NCBI RefSeq assembly: GCF_011398925.1 | Contig: NZ_AP022842.1 | Location: 3,780,001 to 3,844,000 of the forward strand | Source: Bacillus sp. KH172YL63 | GTDB lineage: Bacteria; Bacillota; Bacilli; Bacillales; Bacillaceae_B | DNA: 64,000 nucleotides | Direction: 5' to 3' | In this document: positions 8,120 to 16,948 of the stretch, in pieces | Layout: the number at the start of each line of letters is the position of its first letter | Position numbering within the stretch: the stretch's first letter is position 1 | Notes under the pieces: model-generated | Database searches by the model: none | Seen by the model: only the letters and a program-made list of their open reading frames with translations | What the model was told of the DNA's origin: nothing | Position numbers and translations under genes: made by a program

Positions 8120-9602
8120 GAAGCAGCCCCCGTTTCCTTGCTTCTTTGTTCATGTTATCTATGTGAAGCAGGGACCGGACCATTTCACCGGTACGCCCGT
8201 AATGGAAAAAGACGATATCACCCTGTGGATGGTCTGCACTTCTCCCCACCCTTCCGGCGATCTGGACCAGGGCACTTTCCGTGAAAATCTTTTCCTCCGC
8301 CCCAAGGACTGCGACATCGATATTCGGTATCGTCACGCCCCGTTCTAAAATGGTTGTCGTCAACAAAATTGGAATGTCTCCATTCCGCATACTCATGACC
8401 TTCTCTTTCCTCTCGGGATCTTCAGAATGGACCGATTCTATCAGTGGATTCATTTCTTGGAATAAGGGTAGGGATTTCTCCATCAGCTCGACCGTTGGGA
8501 AGAAAATCAACGCCTGTTTGGAATGCAGGAGTTTTAATGCCGTCCATTTTTTTAAAGGAGTTGGAATGCGGTTTTTCTGAAGTGATTTCTTCCATAGACC
8601 ACACCATAGGAATTTTGGCAGGGGAATGGGATGCCGGTGGTAGCGGGCCGGGATTTGGATGAAGGGTCGCTGCTCTTTTGCGCATTGCCGCTGGGTTACC
8701 CGATCAGGGGTGGCAGTCAGGTAAATGGTTGAGGACTGGGCTTTTCGTGCTTTTTCCACGGCCCATTTCAAAGAAGGGTCATAGGAATAGGGGAAGGCAT
8801 CGACTTCATCGATGATCATGACGTCAAAGGCGTCCTGATATCTATAGAGCTGGTGGGTGGTGGAAAGGACGAGTTGTCCGTAGGTATGTCGGTCTTCAGA
8901 TCCACCATATTGGGTGGTAATCGGGGTGTCTGGGAACACCTTTTTGAGTCGTGGAGACAGCTCGAGAATGACATCGGTCCTTGGTGCGGCGAGACACACC
9001 CGCTTGTTGTCGAGAAGAGCTTCGTAGATTCCCTCGAATAGCACCTCGGTTTTCCCGGCGCCGCATACCGCCCATACGAGGAGGTCTTTTCCATCATTCA
9101 CGGCAGAAACCATTTGTTTTGAAGCGTTTTGCTGCGCATCCGACAAGGTACCTGTCCAATTGAAGATTCGTGGGATCTCAGCTGTTGGGGACGGACCTAG
9201 CCAATTCAGCAACGGCGTACATTCAGACACCCGCCCCATCATGATGCACTTCCGGCAGTAGGTACACGTCTGATGGCACCTGGCACAATGAAAAGAAGCA
9301 AACAAATGGGGTTTATCATTTCCGCAGCGGTGGCACTTCCCTTCCTGTATTCCTTTTTCATAGGAGATGTAGCCATGTTGATAATGCTCCTGAAGGGTAT
9401 TAAGTGAAAACGGGAGCTCTTCTAATAGTAAGGATCGTCCAGAGAGGAAGGATTGCAGGTCAGGTGAAAAAGGGAAGGTTGGATTGAGGGGTTGAGGAGA
9501 TGTGGCATGGAAATCCGAGATTCTTTGCAATGGATGGGAGTTTTCTTTTAAAAGGGGCTCGGGAATCAACATTTGATCGATGAAGGCAAAGCGCAAGCGC
9601 AT
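8109..9602 (-). CDS. comFA: Competence helicase ComFA
   Basis: 497 residues, an ATP-dependent DEAD-type helicase that helps pull single-stranded transforming DNA into the cell. Cys clusters (CHRCG, CARCHQTCTYCRKC) in the N-terminal third form the known zinc finger. Helicase motifs follow: Walker A AVCGAGKTEVL, motif II IIDEVDAF, motif III LTATPDR, and ILERGVTIPNID with QIAGRVGRS near the end. The start was placed at the ATG at 9600-9602 because AAGGAGTG lies just before it. A longer reading to 9794 would translate the tandem repeats at 9740-9861. Confidence 0.93.
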   Translation of the reverse strand: MRLRFAFIDQMLIPEPLLKENSHPLQRISDFHATSPQPLNPTFPFSPDLQSFLSGRSLLLEELPFSLNTLQEHYQHGYISYEKGIQEGKCHRCGNDKPHLFASFHCARCHQTCTYCRKCIMMGRVSECTPLLNWLGPSPTAEIPRIFNWTGTLSDAQQNASKQMVSAVNDGKDLLVWAVCGAGKTEVLFEGIYEALLDNKRVCLAAPRTDVILELSPRLKKVFPDTPITTQYGGSEDRHTYGQLVLSTTHQLYRYQDAFDVMIIDEVDAFPYSYDPSLKWAVEKARKAQSSTIYLTATPDRVTQRQCAKEQRPFIQIPARYHRHPIPLPKFLWCGLWKKSLQKNRIPTPLKKWTALKLLHSKQALIFFPTVELMEKSLPLFQEMNPLIESVHSEDPERKEKVMSMRNGDIPILLTTTILERGVTIPNIDVAVLGAEEKIFTESALVQIAGRVGRSADHPQGDIVFFHYGRTGEMVRSLLHIDNMNKEARKRGLLHER

Positions 9603-9739
9603 CACTCCTTGTGTTGGATAAGGAATCATTCGACATAAGAGGAGGGAATTCCTGCTGATTAATTGGTTAGGGTGGATAAATCGTTTTAGGTATGTGTTTT
9701 TGAAGTGAAGAAGGCAGCAGCGATTTTTCGACAAAGAGA

Positions 9740-9861
9740 TCATATATTGAGAGAGGCCGCTCATATATGAAAATCGGAGCTCAAATATTTCCAAAAGGGA
9801 TCATATATTTAAAAAAGAGATCATAAGTTCGGGAAACCGGCTCATATATCGGCTGGAGGGA
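9740..9861. repeat. Degenerate tandem repeat, about six units of 20-21 bp
   Basis: Units begin with TCATATAT or a close variant at 9740, 9761, 9781, 9801, 9821 and 9842, spaced 20-21 bases. Each continues with a purine-rich half (for example TGAGAGAGGCCGC or TTTAAAAAAGAGA). There is no spacer, so this is not a CRISPR. It lies 140-260 bases upstream of the chosen comFA start. Confidence 0.8.
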
Positions 9862-10183
9862 GAATTTCTTGACGTTTTGGGGTTCCTCTGAACTTAAAAG
9901 TGTCTTCATTTTCAGCTTTTCAGGAAAAATCAGACCTGATCCGTCCAAAAAACGACTAATAATGAAAGAAAAGAGTCTGATCCACGATCAAACCCTTATT
10001 TGTCAAAACCTTTTTTTATTAAAATCAACGATACGGTGGCCACGATTCTGACATCTTCCTAAAACGAAAATCTGTCCCGCATGATATCAAGAAGTTTCTC
10101 TTCTCCAATGTCTGCTGAAAACATTGAACCCACTAACGCAAGTTCAAATTTTTACAGATGTAAAACCCCAGCGCAGCACCCTC
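9862..10183. other. Gene-free stretch between comFA upstream repeats and degV
   Basis: About 320 bases with no open frame that has a ribosome site. One A4-N5-T4 element (10005-10017) resembles half of a ComK box, but I see no second half at the expected spacing and it lies about 400 bases from comFA. The rest holds nothing I recognise. Confidence 0.5.
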
Positions 10184-11035
10184 CTATCGACTCACCTTCC
10201 GAGCCCATCCCATCCCCATCGAGCCTTCCCCTAAATGGGTACCGATGACAGGACCGAAATAGCTCACGTTGAACTCAACATTCGGGTATTTCTCCTCCAG
10301 TTCATTTTTCCACGCAATGGCGTCTTCTTCTCGGTTTGCGTGAATGATGGATGCCTGGAATGCTTCCCCTGATTTCACTGCTTCTCCAAGTAAATCCTCC
10401 ACTCGCTTCAGTGCTTTTTTCCGCGTGCGGATTTTTTCAAACGGTACGATCACTTTGTCTGCAAAGTGCAGCAGTGGTTTTACTTGCAACAGGCTTCCGA
10501 TGATGGCCTGTGCCTGTGATAATCTGCCTCCCCTTTGGAGGTGGGCGAGGTCATCTACCATGAAGTAGGCTTGGACGGTTTGTTTCATTTCATTTAAAAG
10601 CGTAATGATTTCTTGAGCGGTCTTGCCTTGACGGCTGAGTTTTGACGCTTCCAGAGCATAGAATCCTTGGATCATGCAGCTGATTTCCGAGTCGTAAGGA
10701 TAGACGTCGATTCCTTCAACCATTTCCCCTGCCTGGACGGCTCCATGGTAGGTTCCGCTGATTCCGCTCGACAGGTGGATGGAGATGACGGCGTCGTATT
10801 CCTTTGAAAGTTCTTGGAATAACTCAACGAATTGGCCGACCGGCGGCTGTGAAGTGGTTGGCAGCTTCTCTTGGATGCTGACTTCTTCGTAAAATTCGTT
10901 TGCCGTAATATCAACTTCTTCCCGGTACGTTTCTCCTCCGAAGATGACGCTGAGAGGAATCATATGTATGTTGAGTTGATCACGCAATTCTTTCGGGATG
11001 TAGGCGGTACTATCCGTGACAATTGCCGTTTTCAT
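10184..11035 (-). CDS. degV: DegV family fatty-acid-binding protein
   Basis: 283 residues with the DegV fold signature: MKTAIVTDSTAYIPKEL at the start, LPTTSQPPVGQFVELF, and ISIHLSSGISGTYHGAVQAG in the first half. The C-terminal part has the usual FDKV-like region and EGSMGMGW. The family binds fatty acids; in Gram-positive bacteria such proteins work with fatty-acid kinase. In B. subtilis the homologue (yviA) sits between comFA and degU. Here degU is about 45.5 kb away. Confidence 0.93.
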   Translation of the reverse strand: MKTAIVTDSTAYIPKELRDQLNIHMIPLSVIFGGETYREEVDITANEFYEEVSIQEKLPTTSQPPVGQFVELFQELSKEYDAVISIHLSSGISGTYHGAVQAGEMVEGIDVYPYDSEISCMIQGFYALEASKLSRQGKTAQEIITLLNEMKQTVQAYFMVDDLAHLQRGGRLSQAQAIIGSLLQVKPLLHFADKVIVPFEKIRTRKKALKRVEDLLGEAVKSGEAFQASIIHANREEDAIAWKNELEEKYPNVEFNVSYFGPVIGTHLGEGSMGMGWARKVSR

Positions 11036-11201
11036 AGAGAATTACCATCCTTATTTTTTATTTTTAGAGAGTCTGGACGAGCCCTCTCAATCAATTGTAT
11101 ATACTAAGCTATGTATCTTATCTATTTTATATGAATCTGTTATTTTTTGCATTAGATTCAAAGTAAAAAGATCCACTGACATTCAGCGGATCCCGGGTTG
11201 A

Positions 11202-11564
11202 TCATTTTTTTACATATTTCTTTAATTCTTCCGTAATCGAATTCTTCAGAACTGGGTCCTGTTCAAATTTGATTCCGTACTGATATTGATCCAATCCTTT
11301 TCTTTTCTGCCACTGGATGGCTCCGACGGCAAGGATCTGGGTGAATTCTTCATCAAGCTGAAAGTCTACCTGCAGGGTGACCTCCTGGTCTATGGGGATA
11401 TTCAATCGGGACTGAATCCTGCACCCTTGAGGGCTGAGGTCGACAATTTCCCCTTTGGCGGTTTTGGATTGAATTGATTTCTCTCCGATCCCAATAATGG
11501 TAAACGAACAGGGGACCGGCTGGGAAAATGTAAAACGGTAGGATTCATCTCTTCTATATTTCAT
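11202..11564 (-). CDS. PilZ-like domain protein (paralogue 1)
   Basis: 120 residues, probably a cytoplasmic single-domain PilZ-type protein. The N-terminus MKYRRDESYRFTFSQPVPC is followed by the DxSxxG-type motif VDLSPQGCRI that contacts c-di-GMP in true PilZ proteins. The upstream arginines are spaced RxxxxR rather than the canonical RxxxR, so binding is not certain. The start is the ATG preceded by GAGAGGAGATG. It is clearly a paralogue of the protein at 21441-21809 (shared YRFTF/YRYTF, QPVPC, DLSPQGCR/DISPNGCR). Confidence 0.78.
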   Translation of the reverse strand: MKYRRDESYRFTFSQPVPCSFTIIGIGEKSIQSKTAKGEIVDLSPQGCRIQSRLNIPIDQEVTLQVDFQLDEEFTQILAVGAIQWQKRKGLDQYQYGIKFEQDPVLKNSITEELKKYVKK

Positions 11565-11715
11565 GGCACATCTCCTCTCGCAGAGTTGAGAATGATTATT
11601 CAATATAAGCGCAAGGATGAACCCTCTTTCTAAGCCGTTCCTACTATGGAGGATTATCCATTCTTATATGCTCATTATAGCAAATGGAAGGATTTGTGGT
11701 AGTGATAAATTCAAT

Positions 11716-11788
11716 TAAACGTTTGTTTAGGGTGTTCAGCTGATGATATATAAGGGTTTTCGCGTCTTAATCAAACGTTTGTTTAAAC
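11716..11788. repeat. Dispersed 73-bp element, copy 1
   Basis: Two arms, TAAACGTTTGTTTAG (11716-11730) and TAATCAAACGTTTGTTTAAA (from 11768), flank exactly 37 bases. A second element with the same arms and the same 37-base spacing lies at 28927-28998. The arms contain CAAACGTTTG-like palindromes. Both copies lie just after the 3' end of a minus-strand gene. Confidence 0.75.
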
Positions 11789-11799
11789 TTTCTTCCTCT

Positions 11800-12111
11800 T
11801 TAAATGACGACGCCTTCTCCAAGAATATCAGGAATTTGAAGAAGCTCGAACACGTCCTGTACGTCTTTTTGGACATGGGAGATGGTGACGTCGGTTCCTG
11901 CCTCCCCAAGGGTTTGGACCATATCGAGCAGCAAACCGATGCCCGATGAATCGACAAAGGGCACCTGTTCAAAGTTTATGAGCACACTTTTATATTTTCC
12001 CATGAGGGGAAGGAGTTGTTCCCCGATCACCTCGGTGCTGTCGATGTCTAAGTCTCCTTCGAATGTCACTTCTAGACGTTCATTTTCTTCTTTTGTTGAA
12101 AAATGGATCAT
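11800..12111 (-). CDS. STAS-domain anti-sigma factor antagonist (second in operon)
   Basis: 103 residues, SpoIIAA/RsbV type. The phosphorylation-site motif FVDSSGIGLLLDMV is intact, and FEGDLDIDSTEVIGEQLLPL is the usual first half. Such proteins are phosphorylated by an RsbW-like kinase and dephosphorylated by a PP2C phosphatase; both are encoded in the same operon. The start is the ATG of MIHFSTKEE, with GGAGGAA upstream. A GTG five codons earlier would put the ribosome site inside the gene. It is the last gene of the string. Confidence 0.88.
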   Translation of the reverse strand: MIHFSTKEENERLEVTFEGDLDIDSTEVIGEQLLPLMGKYKSVLINFEQVPFVDSSGIGLLLDMVQTLGEAGTDVTISHVQKDVQDVFELLQIPDILGEGVVI

Positions 12112-12129
12112 GTATGATTCCTCCACAAC

Positions 12130-14181
12130 TTAATTTAGTAAAAGTTTGCCGTCCGGGTTGAGGTGGGCATGAATCTGGTAAGTTGTTTGATCGAAAATAT
12201 GTCTGATTTGCCCGATCTTGATAATCGTTCCTTCCATTACTTTCTTGATGGCGATCGTTTGATTAGAAGGGACCGTAATCAGCGTCGGGGTACCGCTTAC
12301 CGCTCCGGCTTCATTGATTTCCACTCCACATTCACCGTATACTTCTCCCCCACGGACAACACCGCTGACTTTCAACTTTCCGCTTGAGTGCATCTTTGTA
12401 TTGATGACCCCTTTTCCCAACACGAGGATGTTTCCACTGCAATAAATTTTGCTATTGAGTGCATTTGGGATTGTGATATACGCATGTTGTTCTGCCGGGG
12501 TGATGCTCAGTTCATGAAGTGCTTTCATTTTCATGGATAATTCCTTTATTTTATCCAGGGAAGTGACATCGTTCGTTAAAGATAAGAAGAAATGGGTCAA
12601 TTCCCCTCCAACCAGACTCCAGTCATCGTCGGCGAGCAATACGCCGCCATTTCTGACCAGCTCTACATATTTCTTCACCTGTGAAGGAAAGTCCATAAAT
12701 TTCTTCTCCAACAGTATACGGATCAACGGCTGCAGGCCGCCCCTTGAGAAGTCACTTGATTTAAATGCCGGGGACAGGGTGAGCTGATGGATGAACGCAG
12801 TGATTTTATCAACATCACGGTAGATATTTCCGATTAGTTGACCCAATTCTGCGATTAAAAGATTATTCTTTCCAGAGGTCAAATCGGAACTGATGATGTT
12901 ACCGAACGTGACAATGGCGCCAGATGAGCGGAGCGTAGCATTGTTGACGGTTTTATGGACGGTGAGATCCCCTTCTGTTTCCACAGTCATCCCATCTTCC
13001 ACTTCACCCGTAACTTCCACATCACCTTTGAAACGTATATTACCCGACGTCAGGTTTACATTTCCTTGATGAACAAGCTTTGGAAGAACGGCGAGTTTCA
13101 CCAGCTTTCCCCGGATTTCCACATGAGGGCGCCCTGCTTCAACGGCTATTACTTTATCTCCAGCCAAGCTGACGCCATTTCCTGCCCTGAGGACAATCGG
13201 ATGGGTCTGTTTGGCCGGAAGCGGTTCATTGGTGACGGTATAGCCCATCTTTCCTGGCACAGGAGGATGAATAGCGGCAATGACTTGTCCCCTTTCTGCA
13301 GAAGGAAAGGACTTTGTTTCCCTAAAATCGACACGTCCATCCTCTGTTTGTTGCGGGCCGCCCGTCCCATCTTCCACGTCGATCATTAGTTCAATCCAGC
13401 CGTCTTTTCCTGGCTGGGGCTTGATCCCTTCTGCAATGACGAATGTGCCCTCTTCCTCTGTTTCTGTCGCTTTTATCATTTGATCCTGATGGAACCCGTG
13501 AATCACCCGGAGCGCTTCCAGTTCAGTCATAAGATCGGCGTATTGCAAAGTATTTTTAACTTGTTTAGTTTCTTTCGCTGCCAATGTGATGTGTTCTGCC
13601 GGCTCAGTATCCTGAATGCTTCTGGTGATTTTGTAACCGGGTTGGACTTTGACTTCGACTTTTAGTTTATGGGTATCCATAGTAACAGACCACTTGGTTT
13701 CTTTTTCTTCACCTTTTACTTTCACTTCAAAGTGATCGCCTTCAGAGACAATGATGGTTTTTTCCTTCATCAATACGTCATTTCGATATAATTCTATCCC
13801 TTCTCCGATTGTGACCATCGGAAAATAGTCCGGGGAGTGGACAAATTGAATCTCCCCATCCTTCACCCACACCTTACCGGCAAGAGAAGCAGGGGCTGGC
13901 TCCGGATCTGAAACATACTCTTCTTTATGTTCCTCTTCGTCTATATATCTCTCAAATGCGTCAAAAAGATCGGGGCTGGCAGCACGGTGATTACTTGCAG
14001 ACGTTTCTCTTTCCAGCTTCGTTAATTTCACAACCGCCTGCTTCCCCCTTATTCCCATAAAACCTCTGGATTCCTGTTGAAGGATTTCAATATCTACCTC
14101 CTTCTTTGTGGCATCCAACAGTTGAAGACCGATGGTAATTGCTTCGTTAACATCTCTGCCCTTTGAAACAACCTTTGGCAT
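12130..14181 (-). CDS. FapA / DUF342 family protein
   Basis: 683 residues. The N-terminal 55 residues resemble a Jag-N-type domain (KVVSKGRDVNEAITIGLQLL, then ESRGFMGIRGKQAVVKL). The middle and C-terminal parts have the repeated-strand beta-helix of DUF342/FapA, for example GNVNLTSGNIRFKGDVEVTG and LVLGKGVINTKMHSSGKL, with a helical insertion around residues 460-560. FapA affects flagellation in Vibrio vulnificus; the biochemical role is otherwise unclear. The start at MPKVV has GGGAGG nine bases upstream. It lies inside the partner-switching gene string. Confidence 0.85.
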   Translation of the reverse strand: MPKVVSKGRDVNEAITIGLQLLDATKKEVDIEILQQESRGFMGIRGKQAVVKLTKLERETSASNHRAASPDLFDAFERYIDEEEHKEEYVSDPEPAPASLAGKVWVKDGEIQFVHSPDYFPMVTIGEGIELYRNDVLMKEKTIIVSEGDHFEVKVKGEEKETKWSVTMDTHKLKVEVKVQPGYKITRSIQDTEPAEHITLAAKETKQVKNTLQYADLMTELEALRVIHGFHQDQMIKATETEEEGTFVIAEGIKPQPGKDGWIELMIDVEDGTGGPQQTEDGRVDFRETKSFPSAERGQVIAAIHPPVPGKMGYTVTNEPLPAKQTHPIVLRAGNGVSLAGDKVIAVEAGRPHVEIRGKLVKLAVLPKLVHQGNVNLTSGNIRFKGDVEVTGEVEDGMTVETEGDLTVHKTVNNATLRSSGAIVTFGNIISSDLTSGKNNLLIAELGQLIGNIYRDVDKITAFIHQLTLSPAFKSSDFSRGGLQPLIRILLEKKFMDFPSQVKKYVELVRNGGVLLADDDWSLVGGELTHFFLSLTNDVTSLDKIKELSMKMKALHELSITPAEQHAYITIPNALNSKIYCSGNILVLGKGVINTKMHSSGKLKVSGVVRGGEVYGECGVEINEAGAVSGTPTLITVPSNQTIAIKKVMEGTIIKIGQIRHIFDQTTYQIHAHLNPDGKLLLN

Positions 14182-14199
14182 ATCAATCATCCTCCCACC

Positions 14200-15042
14200 T
14201 TATATATTTAGAACAGGTGCATTCAAACTAGAGATATTGGATGTTTCCTCTGTGACTTTCAGAATCACCATGGTAATGTCATCTTTTTGCGGAGCTCCCT
14301 CGGTAAAGTGTTGAATCGAGTCCATGACGCATTTTTCCAAGTCTCCGACAGCCCTATGCTGGTTATTGGAGAGGGTCTCTACTAACCGTTCGAGCTTGTA
14401 TTGTTCCTTTTGCTCATTTTGCGCCTCCACGATCCCGTCTGTATAGAAAAAGATCGTGTCATTTTCATTGAGCTTGATCGTTTCTTCCTGGTATACCTGG
14501 TTCGGAAGCCCACCCACCATGATGCCGTTTGTTTTCGGCAGACCTGTTACTTCCTTCGTCTTTCCATTCACCCGGAGAGGGATGTTATGGCCGGCATTTG
14601 CGTATGTGAGTATTCCTGTATCCGGATCCCAGTCAGCACAGAATAAAGTGACAAATGACTTCAGCGCCCTCAAATCTTTGTATATCGCTTGATTCATTGC
14701 GTTCAGGTTATCGCCTGGACCCTGCGTACTTTCAGCAGCACTCCTGAAAGCACCCCTGGTTAAAATCATAAGCATGGCGGCAGGGATGCCCTTTCCCATC
14801 ACATCGCCTATCACGATGCGGATCTTTCCATTCATCAACGGGTAAAAGTCGTAATAGTCGCCGCCTATGAGCCGTGCAGGGAGAGAGGATCCAACGACTT
14901 CCCCACCTTGAAACGACGGTATTTCCCCATTCAAGAGGGTGGACTGAATGTTCCTCGCCAGATTGATTTCACGCTGTAAGCTTCTCTCTTCTGTGCTTTC
15001 ATTTTCTTTCTCGTGAGGTACCGAGAGTCGATTTCTATACAA
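14200..15042 (-). CDS. SpoIIE/RsbU-type PP2C serine phosphatase
   Basis: 280 residues. After a short coiled start it carries the conserved blocks LARNIQSTLLNGEIPSFQG, LIGGDYYDFYPL (metal-binding Asp), VIGDVMGKGIPAAMLM, LTYANAGHNIPL, FFYTDGIVEAQN and KDDITMVILKV. These phosphatases reactivate STAS antagonists. No sensor domain is fused, so its input probably comes from the HAMP protein encoded upstream. It begins right after the STAS gene, with no spacer, indicating translational coupling. Confidence 0.92.
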   Translation of the reverse strand: MYRNRLSVPHEKENESTEERSLQREINLARNIQSTLLNGEIPSFQGGEVVGSSLPARLIGGDYYDFYPLMNGKIRIVIGDVMGKGIPAAMLMILTRGAFRSAAESTQGPGDNLNAMNQAIYKDLRALKSFVTLFCADWDPDTGILTYANAGHNIPLRVNGKTKEVTGLPKTNGIMVGGLPNQVYQEETIKLNENDTIFFYTDGIVEAQNEQKEQYKLERLVETLSNNQHRAVGDLEKCVMDSIQHFTEGAPQKDDITMVILKVTEETSNISSLNAPVLNI

Positions 15043-15369
15043 TTAGATGACCTCCCCTTGCAAGGCATCCAAAATCTGATACAAGCCCACGATTTCAAAT
15101 ACTTGATGCGTCATTTCGTTCACGCCTTGAAGCTGAAGCTTGAAGTGTTTTTCATTCGACAAGTAGATGGCATTCATGATGGAACCGATTCCGGTTGAAT
15201 CAATGAACGTCAATCCGCTGAAATCGAACACCAAAGCATTCACGTCTTCCAGATCCTCGAGGTACGGCTCAATGGAACCTGTCGTAGAGATATCAAGAAT
15301 CCCGTGAAGTTCCAAAATGAGTGTCTTACCCTTCCATTCTTTTTTCACCATCAACTCTTCCATATGCAT
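15043..15369 (-). CDS. STAS-domain anti-sigma factor antagonist (first in operon)
   Basis: 108 residues. The phosphoacceptor motif TFIDSTGIGSIMNAIY and the start ELHGILDISTTGSIEPYLE mark the RsbV/SpoIIAA fold. It is encoded between the HAMP sensor (7-base gap) and the phosphatase (no gap). Two in-frame ATGs are possible at the start, two codons apart; AAGGA precedes the first by four bases. It is distinct in sequence from the second STAS protein at 11800-12111, so the two may have different partners. Confidence 0.88.
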   Translation of the reverse strand: MHMEELMVKKEWKGKTLILELHGILDISTTGSIEPYLEDLEDVNALVFDFSGLTFIDSTGIGSIMNAIYLSNEKHFKLQLQGVNEMTHQVFEIVGLYQILDALQGEVI

Positions 15370-15376
15370 CGCTTCC

Positions 15377-16948
15377 TTACAATGTAAATTTCTCCATATA
15401 CTTGATTAATCTGTTTGATATGTCCGACAGTTCCCTTGCCTGCCCGTGCAGGGACTGAATCAGATCCGACAATGTAATCGTCGTGTCTGTTGTGGCAGCA
15501 GTGCGTTCATGGGCAATTTCTTTCAAGGCTTCCACCCGGGAAAGGATCTTTTCACTGCTTCCAGTCTCAGGGTATCCCTTCATCGATTCTGTAATATCTT
15601 CTAAAAAAGCCGTGAACTCATTCAGCTGTTCTCTCGCTTTGATCGTGGCTTCTGTTGACAGAGTGTACATTTTTTCTACGGAGTCAGACGCCTCCGCTTC
15701 GAGTAAAATCGATAACCGCTGGGCCTTTGTTGCCTGTTTATGGGTTTCTGCAACGAGCTGATTTAATTTGTCCACCATCCGGTTTGTGCTTTGCGACAGA
15801 AGCTCGAGCTCACTGCCGTCTTTGATATCGCTTTTCACCGTCAAATCCCCTTCTTCCAAGGAAGTGATTTGATTTTTGATGTGCTGCAAATTTTCATAAA
15901 TGCGGTTGAAGAATCTCGCTGTCAGTAAGAACAATACGATGAGTGATGCCAATCCAGAAATGATCAGGATGATTGAATGCCGGTAGAGGGGGCCACTCAT
16001 CTTTTCATAGTCGAGTGAAAGGTAAATGGTTCGGTTGTCATCGATTGGGATGAACATTTTGTAGCGTTTTTCCCCTTTCACTTTTTCGATATAAGATATT
16101 GTGACAGGATTCGAATCTGCTACCATTTCTTCATCTTTTGGCGTACCGTAGCGAAAGGTTCCCGCTTCGATCTTCTTCACGGGAGGATAGATCTGTTTTT
16201 CGAGCGAAGGATCAGCGAACACTTTAGGGTTCAACACACCGATTTCTTCTACAATGTCACTTTCTTTTACAAGCTGTTTGATTTCGGTTTCCGGTCCGAC
16301 ATTCTTCATATATTCATAGACTTCGTTTGCTTCTATGAAAGGGTTGATCGTAAAGTCGGTACCTTCAACATGGTAATAAGCAAATTTATAAAATCCGGAT
16401 TGTTCTATACCAGAACCTGCCTGGGCAATGGGGAGTACAAGTGTGTATTGATCCGTAAACGTAGCGCCTGGAACTTCAGGCACTTCACCGCTCACCAATC
16501 GTTTTCCGGCTTCATAATATCCGAATTTCTTGAAGCTGAATCCGATTTCTTGTTCTTCGGTTGATTGTACCGCGATATAATCATCTTTTGATGGTGCTTC
16601 TTTAAAGATGGAAATGCCGGACAGCCCCAATTGGTCACGGATGTCTATCAATTCCTCTTTGGTAATCTCATCTGCACTTTTCTCTTTTAATTGTGTGGCG
16701 ATGTGCTTCATATGAGCAACCAGTTTCAGATCGATTTGATGTTCAATGGTCTCTGTCGCAAGCTCTGTTTGTTCTAAGCCCCGTTTCACTGTATTGGCCA
16801 CAGCTTCAGCCTGTTCGTTTGTTTGATTGACGATTTGTTTCTTCATGAAATAAAGCTGGGTAAATCCTGAAATGACTGCTATCACTACCAAAATGGATAA
16901 TACCCTTAATAAAAATTGTTTTCTTAAAGTCACATTATTCCCTTTCAT
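15377..16948 (-). CDS. Membrane HAMP sensor protein without kinase or phosphatase domain
   Basis: 523 residues. One membrane segment at about 14-34, a large extracellular region of nearly 290 residues, a second segment at about 326-346 (SIILIISGLASLIVLFLLTA), a HAMP region (RFFNRIYENLQHIKNQITSL, then GDLTVKSDIKDGSELELL) and a C-terminal coiled coil of about 120 residues. There is no histidine kinase, GGDEF or methyl-accepting hairpin signature. The C-terminus may act on the phosphatase or kinase encoded next to it. Its ATG overlaps the end of the hydrolase gene by 14 bases. Confidence 0.85.
   Translation of the reverse strand: MKGNNVTLRKQFLLRVLSILVVIAVISGFTQLYFMKKQIVNQTNEQAEAVANTVKRGLEQTELATETIEHQIDLKLVAHMKHIATQLKEKSADEITKEELIDIRDQLGLSGISIFKEAPSKDDYIAVQSTEEQEIGFSFKKFGYYEAGKRLVSGEVPEVPGATFTDQYTLVLPIAQAGSGIEQSGFYKFAYYHVEGTDFTINPFIEANEVYEYMKNVGPETEIKQLVKESDIVEEIGVLNPKVFADPSLEKQIYPPVKKIEAGTFRYGTPKDEEMVADSNPVTISYIEKVKGEKRYKMFIPIDDNRTIYLSLDYEKMSGPLYRHSIILIISGLASLIVLFLLTARFFNRIYENLQHIKNQITSLEEGDLTVKSDIKDGSELELLSQSTNRMVDKLNQLVAETHKQATKAQRLSILLEAEASDSVEKMYTLSTEATIKAREQLNEFTAFLEDITESMKGYPETGSSEKILSRVEALKEIAHERTAATTDTTITLSDLIQSLHGQARELSDISNRLIKYMEKFTL

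Noticed and set aside
9603..9739. ComK box (two A4-N5-T4 elements) upstream of comFA
   Set aside because: Only weak half matches (AAAACGATTT and similar) were seen, without the expected spacing.
9603..9794. Longer comFA start giving 561 residues
   Set aside because: It would translate the tandem repeats at 9740-9861; the ATG at 9602 has AAGGAG at the right distance and fits family length better.
9740..9861. CRISPR-like array
   Set aside because: Units are adjacent with no spacers, degenerate, and there are no cas genes.
11716..11788. TetR operator pair controlling the STAS gene
   Set aside because: It lies after the 3' end of the operon, not at a promoter, and the same element follows another gene; a repeat is the safer call.
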